From Dipylidium caninum (taxonomy: Eukaryota > Platyhelminthes > Cestoda > Cyclophyllidea > Dipylidiidae), in assembly GCA_017562135.1 (NCBI GenBank), contig QEYB01001053.1, positions 434,001 to 498,000 of the forward strand: DNA of 64,000 nucleotides. Reading direction: 5' to 3'. This document shows positions 35,305 to 47,600 of the stretch, piece by piece. Under the pieces are notes generated by a model that had not been told where the DNA came from, did no database searches, and was given only the letters and a program-made list of their open reading frames with translations. Numbering within the stretch: position 1 is the stretch's first letter; each line of letters opens with the position of its first letter. Made by a program: the position numbers and the translations under genes.

Positions 35305-36558
35305 TTATGGAATAGTTGCCAGGTAGTCCTTGATTTCGGAAGGCTGCAGGACACGGAAACCCTTATCATCGCAAACGGCTATTTCAATGTTGTTCTCAGT
35401 CATTTGGCCCTCGAAACTCTCCTTCAGTGTCAGAATTGCCGCGTGAACCGCGTCCTCCAACTCCAGTTTGTCATTGTATCTGATCCCGAGACAGAGTTAA
35501 AATATAAAAGTCGATCTAATACGCCTGCGATTAAAAATATATCTACGAAAATGAACCTATTCTATTTATTCTCAAACCCTTTAACTGATTTCAAAATACA
35601 CCTTAAAGGTCCGCAAAATTGATTTGATTATTGATCTAGAAGTGATAATTTTAAACCAAGGTTATACGCCGTCAATGTGCAACTAAACAGACTACAAGAA
35701 AACACCAAGAACAAAAGTAATTCGTAGAAGAGCCGATAATAAAAGCACGATCTCCGCTTACCGCTTTAAAAGGAAATTTTTGCCATTTAATGAGTTTTTG
35801 CCCAATGCAGTTGCTTTCCAAGGAAAATAAGTTCCCTTGAACAAAGAATAATCAGTAAATACAAAAGAAGACAACATTTAAAAATAAACAGACAAGAAGC
35901 ATAATATACCGAGGGGTCACATTGGTATAAGTAGGAACGATTGGAATTATGGTCCCATCCAGCAATGAGGAGGGAAACACCAAATGGTCGAACGCCACTG
36001 CAAAAAGGAAAATGCCAGAGTCAATGCCTTACAAAAGTAATTTCAAGAATTGCGAGGAAATATAACAGTTGAAGTTGCACAGACAGTAAAGTAAAACTAA
36101 ACGAAACGACAAAGACGACAGATTAGTCGATAAGAAAAATGTCAAAAACACAAACCCTGATTGCGTATACTCCTGCATGACGGCGGCGATAGAGATGACA
36201 AGTTGTTCGGGAGAAATAGGTTCATCATAGGCGAGCTGGTAAGTTTGAGCTGACTTACGAGCCTGTTTTACGAGGACTCTGTAGTCTGGAGATAAGCCAC
36301 TGTACACCATCCCCAGACTTTTAGTTATGGGTTCGATACGAGAAATAGATGACTCGTCGATTAACTCAGAATTGAACTTCTTTTCCACTGCCAAGACTAC
36401 CCCATTAGACGCGCGAATCCCAACAGATGGAGCTCCGCACTCTGCAGCCTTCAGAGCGTACTCAATTTGGACTAACTTCCCAGATGGACTACAAACGTCC
36501 CGGTTAGATACACAATTTACCTGAAAGTTGTTAGTGAAAAGCTATACCGCTCAGTCAT
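35305..36558 (-). CDS. PSMA2: PSMA2, 20S proteasome subunit alpha 2
   Basis: Structural alpha-ring subunit of the 20S proteasome, gating access to the proteolytic chamber. Five exons: 36558-36521, 36488-36156, 35997-35910, 35835-35762, 35479-35305; 235 residues, human 234. The start gives [20 protein letters not shown], the conserved alpha-subunit N-terminal signature. [78 protein letters not shown] and [20 protein letters not shown] all follow the family closely. The C-terminus is [14 protein letters not shown]. It has no catalytic threonine, as expected of an alpha subunit. Intron 1 is only 32 nt. It is divergent from RSPH3, and an AATAAA lies 53 bases after the stop. Confidence 0.97.
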
Positions 36559-38374
36559 GACTAATCGACAAGTGACAACCACCGGTTTCGTAAGTCGCGA
36601 AAACCATGCAGAAAATACTTAAAACAATATAAATGAATTTTTTTGAAGCAATGCACTATAAAGCCTAAGTTCATTGTTGAAAGTTTTGCAAGATATGTTC
36701 GATTAAGTCTAACTTGTAGCTTGAGTCATTTATAAGGGTTGAAATAAAACAAAAGGGGAGCGGTCTTAGATTCGGAGATACATTAAAAAGTTACGACGTT
36801 CATAAGAGATGCAACTAGACTGTTTCTAGTGTGCTGGCAAAATATTTGAACTTTTCTCCTATTCTTTGGCCTATTTTCATTTCCACACGCTTTCACTCAA
36901 GTTCGGTTTTCATTGCCATATGAATATAGAAAAATCTAATGGTTCTACGACGACACGCAGCTTTTCGGTTTTGTTCTTCCTTCACATCAATTTTTTACGC
37001 AGCAAACATTTTCAGCATCGCAATAGGGCAGGCCGATCATTTCTGACGTGATCAAAAAGGCGTCATCTTCCTTTTGACCATGTATATTCATTGAAATGTA
37101 AAAAAATTTCACATATATTTTCCAACAGACATTATACTGCTGATTTTGTCAGTCCTTCTCTTATTATAATTCAGACTTTAGGCGTTGTGGCTTACAATCA
37201 TTTTTACTTTGCAGTCTATATGGAATAACGTGTTTTTTGTTCCGCTTTCCTTCGAAGCAGAAGCGAATAGACCTATGGCGGGGCTTAACGAAATGAAGCT
37301 GAATATGTGATGCTACATTGGACAGAAATATCTACAATAAGACGACCAAAGCAACATCTTTATGGCGAAGTTTGTCACACCTAAATATGGGATGCTGTGA
37401 GGCATAAAAGCTCTCAATCGCATCTTAATTCAGAACTGCCTGAAAAATGGAGGGATTTATCATTCCCGCCTAAGTGCGAAGGATAAGATTTGGACCAATA
37501 ATGAATGGAAAATATGTGGACTATTGTGGTGTTTTTAAAGAGATTCCACGAGTAAGGGCTATGCGAAACTACATCGTATGTATTTCCATACTACACGTAA
37601 ACTGCTTTTTGACTTACTCTCCTTCGCCTTAGTTCAGCCAATTAACAAAGCTATCTCTATGGTGTCTGGCGACTTTAATTCGTCTCCTCTGCTTTTGGGG
37701 AACTCATAAAATGATCAGTAGGAGTTTCTTCTTTTACAAATGCTGGCCCTTCACGGATTGGTTCATTCCAAGGTCGCACAACGGCATGTTTATTGATTAA
37801 CTCATAAGTTTTGCATGTGGGTGGAAAAAGGGGAAGAAAAAACCCTCGTGTTTAAACCGCGAGGCTACTGGTTTTTTCGAAGGCGCATGCACCGCTAGAG
37901 GATGGCATGCTGTCGGAAGAGCATTAAAGCTGCCTACATTTACGCAAGTCTCCCACTTGTTAGCGGAGACAAACGCATGTGAGTAGGACACGTTGTCGAT
38001 GCTTAAATTTGTTAAAGAATTAACGCAATACAATCCGAACTGTATAAATTACTGCGTCTTCAGAATTCCTTCAGTCACATTAGCGGATGGACACGAGGAA
38101 GATGAAATAAGCAAAAGCCACCGAATCAAGGTCGTATTAAACACCGTTTGAAGGGGGACAAACTGCACCCCGTTAAAATGCCGAATTCGCGGGCAAAGGT
38201 TGGCGATGTCACCGATCGAGATGAACGCAGTAGGCGCATAAAATTGTTACTTAATTACTTTCAGTAAAGTGTTTATTTTACGCTTGTCGACTGTATTGGA
38301 TTGGCGATTGTCATAAGTGTGGAACATATACGAAGTATGTTCCACCCTCTTTAGAGCTTCTTTCATTGCTACAG
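36559..38374. promoter_or_regulatory. divergent upstream region of PSMA2 and RSPH3
   Basis: AT-rich, about 1.8 kb. It should contain the PSMA2 promoter at its left end and the missing 5' exon or exons of RSPH3 somewhere within it, but I could not find a sequence resembling the RSPH3 N-terminus (NIMYDRRVIRGNTYA-like). Confidence 0.4.
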
Positions 38375-40731
38375 TAATTGAAGCGAACGGAAGGATAACT
38401 CTTGCCACACAGACTGGCCTCTACCTCTACGAACTCTCGGACGCTGTCGAGGTGGACGAATTCGGGGTGCAGACCGAACAATTTGTCGATCGCCCGCTCT
38501 CGCCTCTCCTTGGCATTGCCAAAACCGGCATCGACGTCGCCACGCAGATCGAATCGTGGGAGGTATGTTTCACTCGGGGGCTTCTTTAACCTCCCCTGAC
38601 GTGATATCGTCCAGCGTCTTTTGTGATTTCAGCTCTTCGACTTCTACACAGAGGTGGTGCCTCTGCTGGAAGTGCTCCTGAACAAAACGATGGAGCAGTC
38701 GTTGATGGAGGTGATGGAGGAGGAGGAATTGGCCGAAATCCGGGCCAAACAGGCCATCTTTGAGGAGGTGCGAAATGCTGATTTGGCCGAGGTTGAACGG
38801 CTGGAGGAGAGAAATCGACGAAGAAGGTTAGACGACACTTGTGTATTTCTTCTCCACTCTCCTCGAACTCCGACATATTCTCCCGACCCGCCTCATCACT
38901 TCTTACCTCTCTACACCTGTTGATCTCTTACCTTATGACCCGCGGTGATGTCCCTTTCATCTCGAGGCGCTTTAATCCTTTTTAACTCTCATCCTTTTCC
39001 CCTTTCTCGCCTTCTCATCTTGTGATCAAATTAGGCCTTTTAAGACTTCTATCTAATTTCCGCCTTGTGTTTAACCCTTCTTGGCTCCCCCAACTCGTCT
39101 CCTATCACTTAAACCCGCGTCCATCCTGTCGGCCCTAAATCATTCCTTTTCGGGACCATCGTTGCGGATAGTGGTGAGAGCGTCAAGATGTGCTTAATTT
39201 CCTGTTTGAACTTTCAGGGAGGAGCAGACGCGACGGCGAAAGCAGGCCGAGCACGCGGCGCTGATGCGACAAGAGACGATGGAGAAGATAGCCGCTCGCA
39301 GTTTCGTCCGGGCTTACATGGATCCTCTGCTGCCCAACACGTTCGAACAGCTCACCACGCGCGGCTACTTCTACGACGATGCCGAATTGGGTGAGTGTAG
39401 GTCTGGGACATGGGACAAGCAGTCGCCTGGACGTCAGGCAGGGCGAATTCACGAGAAAAATTTTATTAAAACCGATCGAATGGGAGGAGGAATGAAAAGG
39501 AGGTGGTTTCGCCTCCCAGGGACGTTGAGACGCCTTCCTAGCTAACTGGATGCACCCAACGTTGCCTTCAGGGCAGCTCGACTGTAACTTCAGACAGGGA
39601 AAGAGGATTTTTCTTGTTCTACTTGCAGAAGTGAAGGTGAATTTCTTGGACGGCCTTGTCGAGAGAGCGTTGCAGTTGCATTCACTGGAGCTTCGCGCCC
39701 GCATCATGGTGGATGGAATTATTAGAGAGGTAAGTTGTAGCTCTCAGTGCTTATGGTGCTTTGTCATAACCAAAGCTACTTATATGATTTGAGCGGCCAC
39801 GCGTTCTCTTTTTTACCTCATTTGTGTTTATTAATTTAATTCCTTAAAATCACACTTAGCAGAGAGTAGGAAAGAAAATGTGAAGATAATTTAGAGATTT
39901 AACAATACAACCGACGGAAACAGGGTCAGTAACCTTCTGGAAGCCAAGCGGGTTGCCAGGGCGTCAAGGAAGCACGTTTATACGACTACCTCAAACCCGT
40001 ACAATTGGAAATGCGAGAGGAGGCAACGAATAGTGAGGGATACACTCACGTGAACAGGGCATAAGATAAACTCGCAATGACTCCGTGGACCTAAACGGAA
40101 GCTCAAACCTCCTTCAGCAGACGCGCATGCTGCCTTAGTTAGTGGGATTTGCAGCCCAACCGACCTCCGTCACCCCATTCCAATTAAATCCGATCATTCA
40201 GTTCACATTAGCTTCAGTGATTACCGTGGACAGTCACTTACCCACTCGATGGCCGTTCACTATTTTCCCGTTTAGGCGGTCACCCAACGCCACAGGGTCT
40301 ACCGTGAATTGGGTCTGGAGCAAATGATAGAGGCGTTGGTGGAACGGGTTTTGCCAGCCCTTCGAACCCGCCTCAGTCTGATAACACTTGATCAAATGGT
40401 CGCACTGGCCATCAGCAGGCTGGAGACGGCGTCGGCAGCTCGCAAACAGGTGCTGCAGAATGTCACACGCGAGGTTGCGGAGATGTTAATAGACGAGATG
40501 GTAGAACGTGTCGTGACAAAGCAGGAAATGAGGGAGGCGGAGCAGAGATACCTTCTGGAGGTAAGTTGAGTGCTTTGAAATGGCACTGACAGCGCGTCTG
40601 CACTGGTGGTGAGAGACATAGCCTATTCTTTTTTGACGTCGCTAATGCCACCTTGTAGAATAACTTCTGAAGCGAATGGAGCCCGACTTCTTTTGAAGAC
40701 ATTTTAACAGGAATATGTGAACACGTACTGA
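38375..40731 (+). CDS. RSPH3: RSPH3, radial spoke head protein 3, N-terminus not located
   Basis: Component of the radial spokes of motile 9+2 cilia, a dimeric spoke scaffold and protein kinase A anchor. Exons: 38375-38562, 38633-38826, 39218-39390, 39629-39729, 40276-40560 and probably 40711-40731. Clear family blocks: LATQTGLYLYEL, VQTEQFVDRPLSPLL, AKTGIDVATQIESWELFDF, LEVLLNKTMEQSLMEVMEEEEL, KIAARSFVRAYMDPLLPN, TRGYFYDDAE and MVDGIIRE. The first exon is entered in phase 1 (acceptor GCTACAG), so an upstream coding exon must exist. After exon 5 either GTAAGT is a donor to a 7-codon final exon (EYVNTY and stop) or translation reads two more codons (VS) to TGA at 40569. The region after IIRE (VYRELGLEQMIEALVERVL onward) has no close human match that I recall. 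Confidence 0.92.
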
Positions 40732-41606
40732 AATCGCGAATACAGAGGTTTAATTAGTAACTTTTATTTCAAAGGTGGGATAGAATGGCGTCCAACTTAG
40801 CGAGGAAGAAACGAGGGTTTAGGCAGGCGAAGATAAGATAGCCCAAAAGGCCGATGAGACGAATGGGCTACGTAAATGAAGATTCAATGGGAGGGAACCG
40901 AAATCAACCTCTCTTGGGTAAAATTTTACTCAAACTTGGGGCCTACGAGTGAGTTAAATTTGGTGAAGGTGGAAAGAAAAATAATCATAAAACTGAAAGT
41001 CAAATTTGCTAAAAGCATCTCACATCTGCTGAGCTAAATTGATGTTTCTGTACATGTCTCACGGAGAGATGTGAAATGCTGGATGTAAATAGATGGGACA
41101 TGGTGGGATTTATCGAATCAAGCTTTTCCCATTGAGATGTGGAAATCAAAGCTAATAATGCGGGAATTGAAAGGAAGTTCTACTTCTTTTACGTGGTGGA
41201 AATGATTGTTGCAATGGAGCCTCACTTGCGAGCAAATTTATCTTAGGGTAGGTTGAGAGCGTAGGTGCCCGTCGAGCACGATTAGAGCATGGGTAGAGCC
41301 ATGCAAGAAAATCCCGGGTTCAAAAATGGTTAAATCAGGTTATTCAATGGAGGGAGATTGAATAAATTAAGTTGGCAAAAAGCAAACGAGATTCTTGGTT
41401 GCAAAACCAAACTCTTAAACAAATTTTTAAGCCAGTAATTTAAAAACAAATTAGTTAACGCAAATTTTGTAGGATTATGTAACAAGGTAGGCTTTTAAGG
41501 TTAATATTTTATGACAAGCTTAAGTGTTGAAAATACTTTATCTTACTCGATGATAAAGACGCTTTAGGGAGGCGCGCAGTTTGGAATTTGCTTTGTGCAG
41601 TTCGTG
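40732..41606. other. short intergenic between RSPH3 and the Hook-domain gene
   Basis: Same-strand neighbours about 0.9 kb apart. AATAAA at 41361-41366 could serve RSPH3. No exon seen. Confidence 0.4.
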
Positions 41607-44600
41607 ATGAAGGCGCTGTGTGCGTGGATCGGTTCCATTATCAACGAACCAGTCACGAGTATTAATGAAGACTGCTTGCTTAAAATATTAAATAAATGGT
41701 AAGGCGCCCTTTGATTTTTTACACTTTTTAGTGCGTTGCCCCCGTCTCCGTCTATATCTTTAACGCAACGAATCCAACGGTTCTTTAAAGGTTTGTTATC
41801 TCTTTTGTTATCTTTTGCAGGAGTGTACAGATTTCCGGTTCAAGATATTGTACAATGGGACAGATTATTTGGAGATAACGCAGAATGTGAACTAGTAAAT
41901 ACGACAATATTAACCGTAACCGCATTAAATACAGGTCGCTTTTTTAATAATCGTTGGAGGAATGCAAACGCATTCGGCGAATTCTTTTGTGAGCGCTGCC
42001 CTCGCCCTTGATGATGATGTACAGTTTGCAATCTATGCTATAATCCAAGGCCCCATGACTCAAATTGCTAATGAATCACGATTAACACGTGAGGATTTGA
42101 TCCAAGTTCTTCAGATCAAGGACCTCGGAAAGGAACAACCTGAGATCCCTATTACTCCTGAACCGGTGCGGCCTTCTCTATAATCACCATTATCGTGATT
42201 GATTCCACTTTTTATTCCTACTTCCATGCTGTTTGTAGACTACCCCTGTAAAAAATCCCCGAGACTGTGATCATGAATATGGCGTGAGTGACGGCGATGA
42301 GGGTATGGAGTCTTTCGTTACGAGCACACCAGTTCCTCGGCATATGCAAGCGGGTAAATCACAAGGCAATCAGATAGCGCCTATGCCAGTACGGCCTCCT
42401 AGTACATATGATTTAATAAATTTAGTATGAAAGAAGTCTATTCCTTAAGTCTTCTTCTATAGACAGCTCTTAAAAAAAGTCCCCCACGCCCCAACACATT
42501 GACGGTATCTGATAGTGTGCCTCTTATGCCACCGCCGCCGCTTCCGCCACCAAATCGAAAACATACTGTCCTAAACGCTGATAAGGAGCCCCCGCAACCC
42601 CCAATGTCGCCTCTGACCCCTCTCAAAACTCTCGTTGAATCTCCACATTGGAATATAAAGGTAATGCTCCATAATTTTCTTGTTATTGGTTCTCTTTATC
42701 GCATAAGTTGCCGATAATTCGAAATTCATTTCCATTGTCTTCCCTTTTATCTCTTCTTTCTTTGGGCTATGCTTACACGAAGGGATGGAGTTGTGCATGT
42801 TAAACGATCATATTACCGCTGATATCGTACTAACATTAATTGTTAAAAGAAATAAAAATCCTGTGGCTTTTCGGTGACATTTGTAGGAATCCATTGTGCA
42901 TTTATCAATAAATAATGGGAACTCGTAACCTATTGGACGCCAATTACACTGAGTGGTGCATTGCATTTACAATTATTCTTACTAATGTTACTTTACTGTG
43001 TGAGTCGAATGTAGGACCTTGCTTCGTTTTTTCAACCAAACTCCCCTTTTTCCTCTCAGCAACCTGTCGACGGAAATGCACTCACAAGTAAGGTAATACC
43101 GCACTTACGGCTTGGAGGTCTTTGCAATCTTACCCCTAGTACTGTCCATTTCGCACCATTAACACGCACAGATTGTTTTTACTCTTCTCCCCCGTTCCCA
43201 TCAGCACGCATGCTATCCCTTATATCGCATGTTTCACGACACTATATCGTCTTAATTTCTTTAAAGTCTACCAATCATTCCTTTTCTTTAACTCGCTAAT
43301 ATGATTATTTCAACTTCAAAATATGTTCAGATCTGTACTTCGAACTACCTAAGATTGTCAGCTGATGATTTCTATTTGTTGCATGTGACTATCGGATGGT
43401 ACATCAAATCGTCAACTTGGTTTCCCCCCCCCTCGCTTCTTCTACCTCTTTTATTGTGCAGCGACATTGCAACTCCTGTGTCGTCTTATGGTTGACGGAA
43501 AGTAGACCTCGCATCACTTGCATGTTTGTCTTGTCCGGCACTTGAAGCGGTGCTTCTAAGACCATTTCGATTGGCAATATTCGTATTGAAAGGAGATGTC
43601 GGTGTACCGTTTCAATATATTTAAGGAGTTTATTTGAGAAGCTTAGTAATTTTCGTACCTGCCTAATGCTTATTGTCGCGACAACACATTTCGGATACCT
43701 CTGGTGGAGCGGATTTGTGTTGTCCTTCACGGTGCATGTCTAGCGTACTTCTAAAAATAGGATTTTATGGGCAACGGCGCAAGGGGCGTGATGCACCAAA
43801 GTTAATTAGCCTGTAGCCGCGCTCATTTCGGATCTGTCACTCCCTCAGCGTGCCTTTCTGTTCAATGATACTTTCTGAAAGATATAGTAGTGATTATCGT
43901 AACGATTTTATCACTCAAATCATCTACCTTGAAATCGTCTCCAACTTATTTCTGAGTTATTTGTTTCTGTCCACTCGTGCCAAACGACATCAGTGTTTAG
44001 TGTCCCAATAACCCTATCTCTTGCTTCTGACGCACATCTTATAGCTTAAGACTGTTTTTCCTTAAATTGAGTTGAGTTATTTTTCTAACGGTACGGCTAG
44101 TCAGTTATGATAGAATTGTTACCTTCCCTTGAGGAATGCGAGTCGAGGGTGATCGAGTCAAAAAATAGACACAAACTCCCATAGGAATGACCCATTCCTC
44201 TCCCCGTGCTTGATTTTCTTCATTACCAGGGTGATTAACAAATCCAGCCTTTGTGCCCCCTTCCTTGCCTTGTGTATCCTCTCCTCTGATGCAGATGCGC
44301 CTACATGAGGCGGAGCAACGGGCGCGTACGGCGGAACTCGGGCTAGCACAAGCAGAGGCGGAGCGAGAGGACGCCGAGGCGGTGGCTGAGGAGTTGCGCC
44401 AGCAGCTTTCCGCCACTGTCAAACGCGTCCAGTCTGCCGAAACGGAGGTCGCACGACTGCGCCGAGAGGCCCTCCAACATCGCGACCAACGAGATGAACT
44501 GGTGGAAGCGAAAGCGGAACTTGTACTGCAGGCAGAACGTGTCAAAGCGTATGTTCGTATTCTTAATTTCTTCCGTTCATTTGTGCTTTGTATTTTTTTT

Positions 44601-47600
44601 TTTGGCTTCATGGTATATCACCGCGCTTGGTGTTCGAGTTATTCCCGGCGATGTTTAGAGGAACGATAGCCCTCGGTAACTTTGTTGTAAACATGCTAAA
44701 ACATTCTTGGAATGAGTACTGGTTGGCTGCTTTGCTGCTCTGGAACCCCAATATTTTTTCGCACTCTACCACTACTTAGACAGGGCGACTTGCTTTTGTC
44801 GTGTATTAATATTCTTCTTTTTCGCCTTCAAACTGCCATTTAGTTTAGAGTTAACTTTTCAGCTTATACCTAAAAACTGTCTAGCCGTCATTGGAGGTGC
44901 TTGTCGACTGCCAACTTTCCAACCGTTGATCTAAGACCATTTAGAGATATTCTCTACTCTCGGGTTAGGCAAATTATGCAACCTTCGCATTAGAGGACTT
45001 CACTCCTTCCAAGGAAATTTCTCTGGTTTCAGTTAAAGAGCTGACTACCTGTGTTCCCTGCATCTCTGTCTCACAAGCCTTGTCTAGCCATCCTCGGAAA
45101 GCAGCGGTAGTTTGTCATTTTTGAAGAGGCTGTTCGTGTACACTCACATACATGATTTATGGAGACATTTGACAGATTACGTGACATATTCCCATACTTT
45201 TTTCTGAGCACACCTTTTGACGCAGAGGCATTGACCTCAGACAAGCCTTAATGGAAATTTATGAACACTGCCTGCAACACATCCTCCTGACGATTGGATA
45301 GAATGATGAACGATTTTTGCGACATATTTAGAGCTCCCTGTTTTCGGTTTTCTGTTTGAGGCCTCACCTAGAATATTCAAGAACCAATGTAGATATTTGT
45401 CTTTCCTTTTAACTTTGCATGTTGACCTGCTTTCTTTAACTTTCCTTTAGATTAGAAGATCGTTTAGGCGAGACACAGGCCTCCGTGGCAAGGGTCCGCG
45501 AGTTGGAGGATACGACGAAAGAGCTGGAGCGTCAGCTAACTGACCGTGATACCAGGGTGCGTGCCTACTATTTGCTGCTTACTTCCCCGGTCTGGACTCT
45601 TTACTTACCCTACTTGCGACCAGTTTGACCAAATAATTTTACACTTTGTTAAAATGTGCGCGAAGTAAGAATCCACGGTGAAAGGGGAAGTCGCCTGTCG
45701 ATATTTTGCGTTAGGCTTCATTTGAAGTTTGCATACCTTGATCACATGTAAGCGCAAGTTAATAAATCATGGATAACAATTCCGCCGTCTTGTGTTTACA
45801 TGGTGTGCCAACGCAGGACCTGTCAGTTTACGCCTATTTCGCAGCCCGACCGACCGTCTGCCCGCCCCTGCCTTGTCCTTAGCCGGACTGGGTTCAAATT
45901 TGGCTTCCCAGGAATGCACCAATGCTGTGCGCCACCATAGTCTGAGATTAGAGTTTCGCAAACTTGCATTTTCACCGGTTTGTTAGGTGCTTGTAGCTAA
46001 CTACACCTCTCTCTTCGGCGTTTTTTCTATACCGGCGCTTAATTAACTGTCCTGTACATTGTTCGGTCATTTTGACAAGGTAGGTTGACCCTAGCACACC
46101 TTCTAATATCACACTCAGCCTTGATGGGACCTCGGTGATATCACACTCAAAGCTAGACGTGTGGCAAAATTTAATGGTCTTGCTTTCTCCATCCTTCACC
46201 CGTCTTATTTTGAAAACTCGCAACTTATTTCTCGAGCGTCCTTTTCTCACGAAAAAAGCATCGTTGTACTTTCCAAAAAGATGACCTTTAAACTCAGCCT
46301 TAGCGTCTCGCACTGTTATTTTTTCAACCTGCGATACTTTGTGCATTTTGTGAGTGGAAAAGGCCTCTTTTTTGCAGGCACTGCCGACTTTTCACCGAGT
46401 GGTGAGGTCATAGGGCAGGGGGAGGCGGGGGAGGCGGCGCGCCGTCCACCCATTTTGATGCCTCTTTTTCGTGTGACGTTGAAGGTGACCCGTTGACACC
46501 GCAAATTTCTTCAGTCGTAGACTTTGTTTCGTGGAAAGCACTGCAGCCGACCTCTCAAACCCGTTAATTCTTCAGTTCACTTTGTACGGCTCTTGAGTCG
46601 CGTCTCTGAGGGCAACTTCGTGTCAAGTCGATGGTGTAACTTAGTCTTGATAAATCAAGAACGCATTATTTTTGTGAATGAGTGGCAGAAAGATGTTCTC
46701 TGCATTGTAATAGCCCAAATTGCCATAACGAAAGCATTGTGTTTTTCAACGCCATTGTTTTACTCTCGCCTGGATGAGTTTTTAGCAACTTTTTTTCCTT
46801 CTTTAGATTGCCTCACTTCTGCAGAAGTTGGGTGAAATCAAAAACCGAGAAATTGTAAATATTGAGATGGAAACATTACGCCTGCGTCTGAAGGATGCGG
46901 AAGCTAAGGTGAGTTTGGGCGCCCTCCCTCCTCCTCCCCTTTTTTTCACCACGGTTCAACCTCTACTCGCTCTTGGCATTAGTTGGCCGAAGAGTTGCTG
47001 GACCGGGAGGCGCTGGAACGCGACTTGCGGAGCCAGCAGACAGTGGTGGAGCAAATGCAAGTCGATCGTCGCATCGCGGAGAAACGATCTCGCAGTCAAA
47101 ATCAACAGCAACACCTCGGGAATATGCGAGCTTTAGGGGCTGGTGAAGGTGAGTGTTTGTCCCATTCCATAAAGAATCGTAAAGCCAAATAGCCATTAAA
47201 TGCTCATGTCTAATTGCACCAATTTCTCCGCTCTTCGCGCTTCATCGTCTCCACGGCTGCGTCAGAGTAAGGACCTTTTTTGATGTGCCCTTAGCCAAGA
47301 TCTGTATCCCATTCACACCGACTTGTGTTGAATCTTTCCCTGTGATATTTCGGTTCGCTTCTGTGACACGGTGTCAAATGTCAAGTTTTATGGGCTTCTC
47401 ATCATCACTCAGTGATGACCTCCTCTCCCTTCCCTCGGGATGGAGACGACATTAACTGCGGAAGAGCTGTCCATTGGTTTCACTTTTTTCTCCCCCTCAT
47501 TGACCTACTTTGTTTCACCTTGCGGTGATCTCGTGCCCAAGTGATCACTTTGACAGCGTTTTGACATGTGGTCTCATCTCATCTCATCGATTTGAGATGA

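Noticed and set aside
38120..38160. Short match to sequence near CACHD1 exon 2 (CCGAATCAAGGTC)
   Set aside because: Thirteen bases shared in a window this size is expected by chance.
41270..41345. tRNA-like stretch with GGGTTCAAAA
   Set aside because: I could not pair an acceptor stem or an anticodon arm; only the B-box-like string is present.
41821..41901. Alternative terminal exon for RSPH3 (ECTDFRFKILYNG to a TAG)
   Set aside because: The same DNA in another frame joins in phase with both neighbours to give a Hook-domain helix, which explains it better.
43050..43092. Microexon candidate QPVDGNALT in the Hook-domain gene
   Set aside because: The donor leaves phase 1 while the next exon must be entered in phase 0.
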